Source: Pseudomonas fortuita
GTDB taxonomy: Bacteria; Pseudomonadota; Gammaproteobacteria; Pseudomonadales; Pseudomonadaceae
Length of the DNA: 64,000 nucleotides
Direction: 5' to 3'
Assembly (NCBI RefSeq): GCF_026898135.2
Contig: NZ_CP114035.2
Location: 4,443,501-4,507,500, forward strand
Part shown: positions 37,509 through 45,890 of the stretch, in pieces
Numbering within the stretch: position 1 is the first letter of the stretch
How the letters are laid out: every line of letters begins with the position of its first letter
The notes under the pieces: generated by a model
Databases searched by the model: none
Seen by the model: only the letters and a program-made list of their open reading frames with translations
What the model was told of the DNA's origin: nothing
Position numbers and translations under genes: made by a program

Positions 37509-39452
37509 ATGCGCACCTCCCTCACCGCCCCCTGGCGGTATCTTCTGTTAGTTTGCTCACTGTGGTTTGGCATTTTCCTGCTGACCCGCCTGATATTGCT
37601 GGCTACCCATCTGGATGAAGTCCATGGCGACTACCTCTCACTGCTCTTCAGTGGGGCCCTTTACGACCTGAGCTTCCTCACCTACGCCGCACTGCCGCTG
37701 GGGTTGTACCTGGCAGTGTGCCCGGCCGCCTTGTGGCGCACACGCTGGCACCACCGGCTGATGAACGGGGTGCTGGTCGTCAGCCTGTTCGTGATGCTGT
37801 TCGTCGCCGTGGCCGAGTGGCTGTTCTGGGACGAGTTCGGGGTACGCTTCAACTTCATCGCCGTCGACTACCTGGTGTACTCCAAGGAGGTGCTGGACAA
37901 CATCCGCGAGTCCTACCCGCTACCGACCCTGTTGGGCTGTATTGCCGTGGTTGCGGTGCTGCTTGCCCTGATCCTGCACAAACCACTGGCCCGGGCGCTG
38001 GCAGCGCCCAGCGCCAACCTGCGCCAGCGCCTGGGCGGTATTGCGCTGCTGGCAGTGCTAGGCGGGCTGAGCGCGCTGCTGGTCGACCAGCAGTTCCCCC
38101 GCGGCCAGGGCGGCAATGCCTACCAGCGCGAGTTGGCCAGTAACGGACCGTATCAGTTCTTTGCCGCGTTCCGTAACAACGAACTCGACTACACCCAGTT
38201 CTATGCCAGCCTCGACGCAGCACAAGCCGGTGCGCAGATGCACCAGGAACTGGCCGAGCCCAACGCACGGTTCCAGGCCAGCGAGCCCGAGGACATTCGC
38301 CGCCACATCAGCGCCAGCGGCGAGCCACGCAAGCCCAACATCATCCTGGTCACCATCGAGAGCTTCAGCGCCAAGTACATGGGCAGCAACGGCGACCCGC
38401 GCAACCTCACGCCCAACCTGGATGCCTTGCGCCGCGAGAGCCTGTACTTCAACAACTTCTATGCCACCGGCACCCGTACCGATCGCGGCCTGGAGGCCAT
38501 TACCCTGTCGATTCCGCCAACGCCGGGGCGCTCCATTGTCAAACGCATCGGCCGTGAAAGCGGCTACGGCAGCCTCGGCCAGCAACTGGCTGCAGTCGGC
38601 TATGACCCCGTGTTCGTCTATGGTGGGCGCGGATACTTCGACAACATGAACGCCTTCTTCAGCGGCAACGGTTACCGCATCGTCGACCAAAGCAGCGTGG
38701 ATGAAAGCGAAATCGGCTTCAAGAATGCCTGGGGCATGGCCGATGAAGACCTGTATCGGCAGGCGCTGAAACTGGCCGATGCCGACCATGCCAAGCAGCA
38801 GCCGTTCTTGCTACAACTGATGACCACCTCCAACCACCGCCCTTATACCTACCCGGACGGCCGCATCGACATCCCCTCGGGCGACGGCCGCGAAGGTGCC
38901 GTGAAGTACACCGACCATGCCATCGCCCAGTTCCTGCGCGAGGCCAAGGGCAAGCCGTGGTTTGACAATACGTTGTTCGTCTTCGTCGCCGACCACACCG
39001 CCGGTAGCGCCGGCGTGGAAGACTTGCCGGTGAGCAATTACCAGATTCCGCTGTGGATCTATGCACCCAAACTGATCGCCCCGCGCGAAGACGCACAACT
39101 GGCCAGCCAGATCGACCTTGCACCGACCTTGCTCGGCCTGCTCAACCTCAGCTACACCTCAACCTTCTTTGGCCGCGACCTGTTGGGTGAGGATGCCTTG
39201 CCGCCACGGGTCTTGATCGGCAACTACCAGCACTTGGGGCTGTTCGACGGCAAGGACCTGGCGATCCTCAGCCCACGCGGCGGCATGCGGGTGCACCAGG
39301 ATGCCTTGGGCAACAGCCGGGAAATGGCAGCCACCAGCGACAACCCGCTGATCCGCCGGGCTATCGCGTACTACCAGAGTGCGGCAAACGACTTCAGCAA
39401 AGGGCTGCTGGCCTGGAAACCACAGGATCAAGGTGCGGTGGTAGAACAATAA
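37509..39452 (+). CDS. LTA-synthase-like membrane sulfatase
   Basis: A 647-residue inner-membrane enzyme with five N-terminal helices (about 10-200) and a periplasmic sulfatase-fold domain from about 280. Motifs are KPNIILVTIESFSAKYMG, the nucleophile Thr region ATGTRTDRGLEA (about 330) and a C-terminal metal site VFVADHTAG. The family includes lipoteichoic acid synthase and Gram-negative phosphoglycerol or phosphoethanolamine transferases. The Gram-negative substrate is probably periplasmic glucan or lipid, not resolved here. ATG at 37509 (AGG 8 nt before) is preferred over a TTG at 37470. A low-GC leader of about 250 bp precedes it. Confidence 0.9.
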   Translation: MRTSLTAPWRYLLLVCSLWFGIFLLTRLILLATHLDEVHGDYLSLLFSGALYDLSFLTYAALPLGLYLAVCPAALWRTRWHHRLMNGVLVVSLFVMLFVAVAEWLFWDEFGVRFNFIAVDYLVYSKEVLDNIRESYPLPTLLGCIAVVAVLLALILHKPLARALAAPSANLRQRLGGIALLAVLGGLSALLVDQQFPRGQGGNAYQRELASNGPYQFFAAFRNNELDYTQFYASLDAAQAGAQMHQELAEPNARFQASEPEDIRRHISASGEPRKPNIILVTIESFSAKYMGSNGDPRNLTPNLDALRRESLYFNNFYATGTRTDRGLEAITLSIPPTPGRSIVKRIGRESGYGSLGQQLAAVGYDPVFVYGGRGYFDNMNAFFSGNGYRIVDQSSVDESEIGFKNAWGMADEDLYRQALKLADADHAKQQPFLLQLMTTSNHRPYTYPDGRIDIPSGDGREGAVKYTDHAIAQFLREAKGKPWFDNTLFVFVADHTAGSAGVEDLPVSNYQIPLWIYAPKLIAPREDAQLASQIDLAPTLLGLLNLSYTSTFFGRDLLGEDALPPRVLIGNYQHLGLFDGKDLAILSPRGGMRVHQDALGNSREMAATSDNPLIRRAIAYYQSAANDFSKGLLAWKPQDQGAVVEQ

Positions 39453-39480
39453 ACCCGTGAGCCAACAACGCGGTATATGG

Positions 39481-39523
39481 CACCGGCTTTGCCGGTGTTC
39501 GCGGGCTTGCCCGCTGCCACAGG
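39481..39523. repeat. Partial REP element
   Basis: CACCGGCTTTGCCGGTG followed by TTCGCGGGCTTGCCCGCTGCCACAGG, a single copy. Confidence 0.75.
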
Positions 39524-39582
39524 GTTAAAGCTGTTTCTGAGGTTTGCAGTGTACTTGTGGGCAAAGCCCCGGCCCTGCAGCC

Positions 39583-40497
39583 TCATGTGCCCGGCCGGAT
39601 CGCCCGCCACAATTTGCCGGCAATCGCTACCACCGCCAGTACCACGGCACCGGCCACCACCCCGACAAGACCGTTTAGCAGCGCCCCGGTCAGGGCGCCA
39701 CCGCGCCCCTCGCTGAACGCTTCGATGGCGTGATGCAGCGGCTCGATGCCATGCACCAGAATCCCACCGCCGACCAAAAACATCGCCGCCGTGCCGATCA
39801 CCGACAGGCTCTTCATCATGTAGGGCGCAGCCCGCAGGATGCCGTTGCCGACGGCCTGGGTCACGCTCGACGCCTTTTGGGTCATCCACAACCCCAGGTC
39901 ATCGAGCTTGACGATACCCGCCACCAGCCCGTATACGCCGATGGTCATGACGATGGCGATGCCCGACAGCACGATGATCTGCTGGCTCAGCGGCGCATCG
40001 GCCACGGTACCCAGGGTAATGGCAATGATCTCGGCCGACAGGATGAAGTCGGTGCGCACCGCGCCCTTGATCTTGGCCTTCTCGAAGGCCACCAGGTCGA
40101 CATTGGCATCAGCCACGGCTTCCTTTCGCGCCTTGTGCTGCGCGTCGTCCTCTTCCTTGCTGTGCAAGAACTTGTGCGCCAGCTTCTCGAAGCCTTCGAA
40201 GCACAGGTAGGCACCACCGATCATCAACAGCGGCGTCACTGCCCACGGAATGAACGCGCTGATCAGCAGCGCCGCCGGCACCAGAATTGCCTTGTTGACG
40301 AATGACCCCTTGGCCACCGCCCACACCACCGGGACCTCCCGCTCGGCACGCACACCGGTAACCTGCTGAGCGTTCAGCGCCAGGTCATCGCCCAGCACAC
40401 CTGCAGTTTTTTTTGCCGCCACCTTGGTCATTAGCGAGACGTCATCAAGCACCGTGGCGATGTCGTCGATCAGTACCAGTAGACTGCTTCCTGCCAT
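39583..40497 (-). CDS. DUF808 (YedI-type) inner-membrane protein
   Basis: A 304-residue membrane protein matching DUF808: [40 protein letters not shown] at the N-terminus is diagnostic. Several long hydrophobic helices and a charged loop ([18 protein letters not shown]) follow. The function of the family is not established. It is divergent from the RutR-like gene. Confidence 0.9.
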   Translation of the reverse strand: MAGSSLLVLIDDIATVLDDVSLMTKVAAKKTAGVLGDDLALNAQQVTGVRAEREVPVVWAVAKGSFVNKAILVPAALLISAFIPWAVTPLLMIGGAYLCFEGFEKLAHKFLHSKEEDDAQHKARKEAVADANVDLVAFEKAKIKGAVRTDFILSAEIIAITLGTVADAPLSQQIIVLSGIAIVMTIGVYGLVAGIVKLDDLGLWMTQKASSVTQAVGNGILRAAPYMMKSLSVIGTAAMFLVGGGILVHGIEPLHHAIEAFSEGRGGALTGALLNGLVGVVAGAVVLAVVAIAGKLWRAIRPGT

Positions 40498-40629
40498 GTT
40501 TGCCTGTATCCCGATAAGTGTGTGCCACGGATTCTAGCCCAAAGCCGCTGCCTTGAGCGCCCGTCGAGCCCGGTGCTACCATGCCCGATCCCTCTTAGAG
40601 GTGGCCAGACACGAGGAAGATCCCTGACC

Positions 40630-41241
40630 ATGAGCACCATTCGCGAGCGCAACAAGGAACTGATCCTGCGCGCGGCCAGCGAGGAATTCGCCGACAAGGG
40701 CTTCGCCGCCACCAAGACCAGCGATATCGCGGCCAAGGCCGGCCTGCCCAAGCCGAACGTGTATTACTACTTCAAGTCCAAGGACAACCTCTACCGCGAG
40801 GTCCTGGAAAGCATCATCGCGCCAATCATGCAGGCGTCGACGCCGTTCAATGCCGACGGCGACCCGAAGGAAGTATTGAGTGCGTACATTCGTTCGAAGA
40901 TCCGCATTTCGCGCGACCTGCCACACGCCTCCAAGGTTTTTGCCAGCGAGATCATGCACGGCGCCCCGCACCTGTCGCCGAACCAGGTAGAGCAGCTGAA
41001 CGAACAGGCCCGGCACAACATCGAGTGCATCCAGCGCTGGATCGACCGCGGGCAGATCGCCCACGTGGATGCGCACCACCTGATGTTCAGCATCTGGGCG
41101 GCGACACAGACCTATGCAGATTTTGACTGGCAGATTTCTGCGGTGACCGGCAAGGCCAAGCTGGCCGACAGCGATTATGACGCGGCAGCCGAGACCATCA
41201 TCCGCATGGTCTTGAAAGGCTGTGAGCCTGAAGCAGCCTGA
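40630..41241 (+). CDS. TetR-family regulator, RutR-like
   Basis: A 203-residue regulator. The N-terminal HTH spans about 10-55 (TKTSDIAAKAGLPKPNVYYYF). The ligand domain resembles E. coli RutR, with YIRSKIRISRDLPHASKVFASEI, EIMHGAPHL and HLMFSIWAATQTYADFDWQ matching in order. RutR senses pyrimidine bases and binds TTGACCA-NN-TGGTCAA. Close matches to that site precede xdhA, the purine permease and the NCS1 permease in this window, so this is the leading candidate regulator. GAGGAAG supports the ATG at 40630. No site was found before the gene itself. Confidence 0.85.
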   Translation: MSTIRERNKELILRAASEEFADKGFAATKTSDIAAKAGLPKPNVYYYFKSKDNLYREVLESIIAPIMQASTPFNADGDPKEVLSAYIRSKIRISRDLPHASKVFASEIMHGAPHLSPNQVEQLNEQARHNIECIQRWIDRGQIAHVDAHHLMFSIWAATQTYADFDWQISAVTGKAKLADSDYDAAAETIIRMVLKGCEPEAA

Positions 41242-41251
41242 CAGGGCCAGT

Positions 41252-41358
41252 GGGGCTGCTTTGCAGCCCAATCGCCGGCAAGCCAGCTCCCACAGGATTT
41301 CCACAGTTCCTGATCACTGTGGTGTACCTGTGGGAGCTGGCTTGCCGGCGCTGTGGCC
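41252..41358. repeat. REP pair with flanking GGGGCTGC hairpin
   Basis: GGGGCTGCTTTGCAGCCC, then GCCGGCAAGCCAGCTCCCACAGG and its inverted copy about 30 bp later. Confidence 0.9.
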
Positions 41359-41376
41359 AAATCAGGCCACAGCGAT

Positions 41377-41817
41377 TTAGGCTGCTACACCCGCATCCGC
41401 CTTCATACCCACCTCCTCGATTGCACTGATTGCACACTGCTCGTCGATATCCGACGTATCGCCGCTGATCCCTACCGCACCCAGCACCTTGCCGTCCTGA
41501 TCACGGATCAGCACGCCCCCCGGCGCCGGCACCACCGGCCGCTCGCCCATCCCGTTCAATGCGGCAAAAAACGCCGGCCGTTGCTGCGCATCCAGCGCCA
41601 GCAAGCGCGATCCCTTGCCCAGGGCAATCGCCCCCCAGGCTTTGCCAGTGGCCACCTCAGGCCGGATCAGGCTGGCGCCGTCCTCACGCTGAAGCGCCAG
41701 CAGGTGCCCGCCGGCATCCAGCACCGCCACGGTCAGTGGCGCGGCATTGATCTTGCGGCCCGCCGCCAGTGCGGCGTTCACCAGGCTGACAGCGACTTTC
41801 AGGTTCAAGACGTTCAT
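41377..41817 (-). CDS. GlcG/HbpS-family small protein
   Basis: A 146-residue protein of the GlcG/HbpS/PduO-C family: LTVAVLDAGGHLLALQREDGA (about 30-50), AWGAIALGKGS, then GGVLIRDQDGKVLGAVGISG and ending in a helix with a Cys and conserved Glu (DEQCAISAIEE). Family members bind heme or cofactors or are of unknown role. GAGGA supports the start at 41817. The upstream extension to 41940 is out of place because it contains the operator. It shares a 257-bp gap and two GclR-type operators with the divergent gcl operon, so it is probably coregulated with glyoxylate use. Confidence 0.85.
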   Translation of the reverse strand: MNVLNLKVAVSLVNAALAAGRKINAAPLTVAVLDAGGHLLALQREDGASLIRPEVATGKAWGAIALGKGSRLLALDAQQRPAFFAALNGMGERPVVPAPGGVLIRDQDGKVLGAVGISGDTSDIDEQCAISAIEEVGMKADAGVAA

Positions 41818-41899
41818 GGAAAGGTCCTCTTCTTGTTGTGAGAAGCCCTGAGGGCAGTTGAAAACCGATAGGGCAAATAGAACACAACGAAAGGCATTT

Positions 41900-41909
41900 T
41901 TGTATACAA
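41900..41909. promoter_or_regulatory. GclR-type operator, GlcG-like gene side
   Basis: TTGTATACAA, a perfect palindrome, 83 bp upstream of the GlcG-like gene. Confidence 0.72.
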
Positions 41910-42039
41910 TATTTTGAAACGATCGTATGCGATGGCGCAAATAGCCGTTTTCACGGCCGCTCTGACGAATCCTGGCCCACCCGATGAAAACCCATTGACC
42001 TGAGCCGCCAGCCGTGAATACACTCTATCGCAAAGCAAG

Positions 42040-42049
42040 TTGTATACAA
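42040..42049. promoter_or_regulatory. GclR-type operator, gcl side
   Basis: TTGTATACAA, a perfect palindrome, 25 bp upstream of the gcl start codon and so probably at or just after the transcription start: a repressor position. Confidence 0.75.
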
Positions 42050-42074
42050 TTACAAAATCGATGAGGCACAACCC

Positions 42075-43850
42075 ATGAGCAAAATGAGAGCAATCGATGC
42101 AGCCGTTCTGGTCATGCGCCGTGAAGGTGTAGATACCGCGTTCGGCATCCCAGGGGCTGCCATCAACCCGTTGTACTCGGCCCTGAAGAAAGTCGGTGGC
42201 ATCGATCACGTCCTCGCTCGCCACGTCGAAGGTGCCTCGCACATGGCCGAGGGCTACACCCGTGCCAACCCGGGCAACATCGGCGTGTGCATCGGCACTT
42301 CCGGGCCAGCCGGCACCGACATGGTCACCGGCCTGTACAGCGCCTCGGCCGACTCCATCCCGATCCTCTGCATCACCGGCCAGGCCCCGCGTGCACGCCT
42401 GCACAAAGAAGACTTCCAGGCCGTCGACATCACCAGCATCGTCAAGCCGGTGACCAAGTGGGCAACCACCGTTCTGGAGCCAGGCCAGGTGCCTTACGCC
42501 TTCCAGAAGGCCTTCTATGAAATGCGCACCGGCCGCCCAGGCCCGGTACTGATCGACCTGCCGTTCGACGTGCAGATGGCCGAAATCGAATTCGACATCG
42601 ACGCCTACGAGCCGCTGGCCGTCAACAAGCCGTCCGCCACTCGCGTACAGGCTGAAAAAGCCCTGGCCCTGCTCAACGACGCCGAGCGTCCGCTGCTGGT
42701 AGCCGGTGGCGGCATCATCAACGCCGATGCCAGCGACAAGCTGGTCGAGTTCGCCGAACTGACCGGCGTACCGGTAATCCCGACCCTGATGGGCTGGGGC
42801 ACCATCCCGGACGACCACGCACAAATGGTCGGCATGGTCGGGCTGCAAACTTCGCACCGCTACGGCAACGCCACCCTGCTCAAATCCGACCTGGTGTTCG
42901 GTATCGGTAACCGCTGGGCCAACCGCCACACCGGCTCCGTCGATGTCTACACCGAAGGCCGCAAGTTCGTGCACGTCGACATCGAACCGACCCAGATCGG
43001 CCGCGTATTCACCCCGGACCTGGGTATCGTGTCCGACGCCGGCAAGGCCCTGGACGTGTTTCTGGAAGTGGCCCGCGAGTGGAAAGCCGCTGGCAAACTG
43101 AAAGACCGTGCTGCCTGGCTGGAAGACTGCCAGCAGCGCAAAGCCAGCCTGCAACGCAAAACCCACTTCGACAACGTGCCGGTCAAGCCGCAGCGCGTGT
43201 ACGAAGAGATGAACCAGGTATTCGGCAAGGACACCACCTACGTCAGCACCATCGGTCTGTCGCAGATTGCCGGCGCGCAGTTCCTGCACGTTTACAAGCC
43301 ACGCCACTGGATCAACTGCGGCCAGGCCGGCCCGCTGGGCTGGACCATTCCTGCCGCACTGGGTGTAGTGAAAGCAGACCCGAAACGCAAGGTGGTCGCG
43401 CTGTCGGGTGACTACGACTTCCAGTTCATGATCGAAGAACTGGCAGTTGGCGCGCAGTTCAACCTGCCGTACGTCCACGTACTGGTGAACAACGCCTACC
43501 TGGGTCTGATCCGTCAGGCGCAGCGTGGCTTCGACATGGATTACTGTGTACAACTGGCGTTCGAGAACATCAACTCGACCGACGCCGCCACCTACGGTGT
43601 CGACCACGTTGCAGTGGTCGAAGGCCTGGGCTGCAAGGCCATTCGCGTATTCGAGCCGGCTGAGATCGCCCCTGCCCTGCTCAAGGCACAGAAGATGGCC
43701 GAAGAGTTCCGCGTGCCGGTCGTGGTCGAAGTGATCCTCGAGCGCGTGACCAACATTTCCATGGGCACCGAGATCAACGCGGTCAACGAGTTCGAAGACC
43801 TGGCGCTGGTCGGCAACGACGCGCCAACCGCCATCTCGATGCTGGACTGA
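42075..43850 (+). CDS. gcl: Glyoxylate carboligase
   Basis: A 591-residue thiamin diphosphate enzyme that joins two glyoxylate to tartronate semialdehyde and CO2. Val51 (RHVEGA) stands where other ThDP enzymes have a catalytic Glu, the hallmark of Gcl. An FAD-binding middle domain and the ThDP motif [16 protein letters not shown] (about 442) follow. It is the first gene of gcl-hyi-glxR-ttuD-pykF, which also serves ethylene glycol and glycolate use in P. putida. Confidence 0.96.
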   Translation: MSKMRAIDAAVLVMRREGVDTAFGIPGAAINPLYSALKKVGGIDHVLARHVEGASHMAEGYTRANPGNIGVCIGTSGPAGTDMVTGLYSASADSIPILCITGQAPRARLHKEDFQAVDITSIVKPVTKWATTVLEPGQVPYAFQKAFYEMRTGRPGPVLIDLPFDVQMAEIEFDIDAYEPLAVNKPSATRVQAEKALALLNDAERPLLVAGGGIINADASDKLVEFAELTGVPVIPTLMGWGTIPDDHAQMVGMVGLQTSHRYGNATLLKSDLVFGIGNRWANRHTGSVDVYTEGRKFVHVDIEPTQIGRVFTPDLGIVSDAGKALDVFLEVAREWKAAGKLKDRAAWLEDCQQRKASLQRKTHFDNVPVKPQRVYEEMNQVFGKDTTYVSTIGLSQIAGAQFLHVYKPRHWINCGQAGPLGWTIPAALGVVKADPKRKVVALSGDYDFQFMIEELAVGAQFNLPYVHVLVNNAYLGLIRQAQRGFDMDYCVQLAFENINSTDAATYGVDHVAVVEGLGCKAIRVFEPAEIAPALLKAQKMAEEFRVPVVVEVILERVTNISMGTEINAVNEFEDLALVGNDAPTAISMLD

Positions 43851-43859
43851 TCGCCTGAC

Positions 43860-43882
43860 GCCCCCAGGCACGCCCTGGGGGC
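43860..43882 (+). other. Intra-operon hairpin between gcl and hyi
   Basis: GCCCCCAGG-cacgc-CCTGGGGGC, a 9-bp perfect stem in the 54-bp gap. No T-run follows, so it more likely sets the gcl to hyi mRNA ratio or protects a 3' end than ends transcription fully. Confidence 0.6.
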
Positions 43883-43904
43883 CTTCAACGCAAGGAGACA
43901 ACTC

Positions 43905-44729
43905 ATGCCTCGCTTCGCTGCCAACCTGTCCATGCTGTTCACCGAACAGGACTTCCTGGCCCGCTTCAAGGCTGCCGCCGATGCTGGTTTCAGCGGCGTC
44001 GAATACCTGTTCCCGTATGACTTCAGCGCTGCCGACATCAAGCAGCAGCTAGAAGCCAACGGCCTGACCCAGGTGCTGTTCAACCTGCCTGCTGGCGACT
44101 GGGCCAAGGGTGAGCGCGGTATCACCTGCCACCCCGACCGCATCGAAGAGTTCCGTGCCGGTGTCGACAAGGCCATCGAGTACGCCAAGGTGCTGGGCAA
44201 TACCCAGGTCAACGCCCTGGCCGGCATTCGCCCACAAGGCCCGGACTGCGCCACCGTGCGCAAGACCTTCGTGGAGAACCTGCGCTACGCCGCCGACAAG
44301 CTCAAGGCTGCCGGTATTCGTCTGGTCATGGAAATGATCAACACCCGCGACATCCCGGGCTTCTACCTGAACACCACCCAGCAGGCGCTGGAAATCCAGG
44401 CTGAAGTGGGCAGTGACAACCTGTTCCTGCAGTACGACATCTACCACATGCAGATCATGGAAGGTGACCTGGCTCGCACCATGGAAACCAACCTGCAGCT
44501 GATCAACCACATTCAGCTGGCCGACAACCCGGGCCGTCACGAGCCTGGTACTGGCGAAATCAACTACCGCTTCTTGTTCGAGCACCTGGACCGCATTGGC
44601 TACCAGGGCTGGGTGGGCGCGGAGTACAAGCCCAAGACCACCACCGAAGCGGGCCTGGGCTGGCTGAAAACCCATGTGGGAGCGGGCTTGTCCCGCGAAA
44701 GCGCCCGCAAAGACACCTCCATTGCCTGA
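43905..44729 (+). CDS. hyi: Hydroxypyruvate isomerase
   Basis: A 274-residue TIM-barrel enzyme that interconverts hydroxypyruvate and tartronate semialdehyde. Typical motifs are GFSGVEYLFPYDF (about 27), VMEMINTRDIPGFYLN (about 141) and GAEYKPKTTTEAGLGWLK (about 243). The C-terminus is abnormal: after GWLKTH the last 16-17 residues (VGAGLSRESARKDTSIA) are translated from a REP element. Relatives normally end near residue 260. The catalytic part is intact. Confidence 0.94.
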   Translation: MPRFAANLSMLFTEQDFLARFKAAADAGFSGVEYLFPYDFSAADIKQQLEANGLTQVLFNLPAGDWAKGERGITCHPDRIEEFRAGVDKAIEYAKVLGNTQVNALAGIRPQGPDCATVRKTFVENLRYAADKLKAAGIRLVMEMINTRDIPGFYLNTTQQALEIQAEVGSDNLFLQYDIYHMQIMEGDLARTMETNLQLINHIQLADNPGRHEPGTGEINYRFLFEHLDRIGYQGWVGAEYKPKTTTEAGLGWLKTHVGAGLSRESARKDTSIA

Positions 44730-44764
44730 CCGATCACATTCGTGGGGCAAGCCCGCTCCCACAG
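44675..44764. repeat. REP pair straddling the hyi stop codon
   Basis: TGTGGGAGCGGGCTTGTCCCGCGAA lies inside hyi (from 44675), and the inverted partner TTCGTGGGGCAAGCCCGCTCCCACAG lies after the stop (to 44764). Confidence 0.9.
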
Positions 44765-44818
44765 GGTTTTGTGGCAGCCCCGCAGTCAGGTATCAACAAA
44801 TATAAGAGGCACATTATC

Positions 44819-45712
44819 ATGGCTAAAATCGGTTTCATCGGCACCGGCATCATGGGCAAGCCCATGGCCCAAAACCTGCAAAAAGCAGGTCACAGCCTGT
44901 TCGTTTCAACCCACCACGACGCCGCGCCAGCCGACCTGATCGCCGCCGGTGCAGTGGCCCTGGCCAACCCGAAAGAAGTTGCCCAGGAAGCCGAATTCAT
45001 CATCGTCATGGTGCCGGACACCCCGCAAGTGGAAGCCGTACTGTTCGGTGAAAACGGCGTTGCCGAAGGCGTGGGCCCGAACAAGGTCGTGATCGACATG
45101 AGCTCGATCTCGCCTACCGCCACCAAAGCGTTCGCCGAAAAAATCAAGGCAACCGGCGCAGCCTACCTGGACGCCCCGGTGTCCGGTGGTGAAGTCGGCG
45201 CCAAGGCCGCGACCCTGAGCATCATGGTCGGTGGCTGCCCGAAAGCCTTCGAGCGCACCCTGCCGCTGTTCGAAGCCATGGGCAAGAACATCACCCGCGT
45301 GGGTGGTAACGGTGACGGCCAGACCGCCAAGGTTGCCAACCAGATCATCGTTGCCCTGAACATCCAGGCCGTGGCCGAAGCCCTGCTGTTTGCCGCCAAG
45401 AACGGCGCCGACCCGGCCAAGGTGCGTGAAGCACTGATGGGCGGCTTTGCTTCGTCGAAAATCCTCGAAGTGCACGCAGAGCGCATGATCAAAGGCACCT
45501 TCGACCCAGGCTTCCGCATCAACCTGCACCAGAAAGACCTGAACCTTGCCCTGCAAGGCGCCAAGGAACTGGGCATCAACCTGCCCAACACCTCCAATGC
45601 CCAGCAAGTGTTCAACACCTGCCAGGCCCTGGGTGGCGGTAACTGGGACCACTCGGCGCTGATCAAAGGCCTGGAGCACATGGCCAACTTCTCGATCCGC
45701 GGCGACAAGTAA
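44819..45712 (+). CDS. glxR: Tartronate semialdehyde reductase
   Basis: A 297-residue beta-hydroxyacid dehydrogenase that reduces tartronate semialdehyde to D-glycerate with NAD(P)H. A Rossmann motif GFIGTGIMGKPMA is at the N-terminus. The substrate motif DAPVSGGEVGA is at about 118 and the catalytic Lys is in GGNGDGQTAKVANQ (about 171). AAGAGG precedes the ATG at 44819. An in-frame start at 44771 lacks support. Confidence 0.95.
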   Translation: MAKIGFIGTGIMGKPMAQNLQKAGHSLFVSTHHDAAPADLIAAGAVALANPKEVAQEAEFIIVMVPDTPQVEAVLFGENGVAEGVGPNKVVIDMSSISPTATKAFAEKIKATGAAYLDAPVSGGEVGAKAATLSIMVGGCPKAFERTLPLFEAMGKNITRVGGNGDGQTAKVANQIIVALNIQAVAEALLFAAKNGADPAKVREALMGGFASSKILEVHAERMIKGTFDPGFRINLHQKDLNLALQGAKELGINLPNTSNAQQVFNTCQALGGGNWDHSALIKGLEHMANFSIRGDK

Positions 45713-45811
45713 GTTGTAGACCGTACCGGCCTCTTCGCGGCGGTTCGGCGCGAAAAAGCCAACACCGCTGAACCTGCGACCACAGGTTCAGCGGGAGCAC
45801 CGAGCAACACC

Positions 45812-45856
45812 CGCCCCTGGTTCGGCCTGCACGGAGGCAGTTCCAGGGGCGTTTTT
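45812..45856 (+). terminator. Terminator-like hairpin between glxR and ttuD
   Basis: CGCCCCTGG (45812-45820) pairs with CCAGGGGCG (45843-45851) and is followed by TTTTT. It has the form of an intrinsic terminator inside the operon, before ttuD. Confidence 0.75.
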
Positions 45857-45890
45857 GGTTTTGCAGAACAACAATAACTGGGAGCCTGCC

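Noticed and set aside
41814-43901. Antisense frame of 695 codons over gcl
   Set aside because: Shadow frame. It also runs through the gcl promoter and its operators, and gcl itself is clear.
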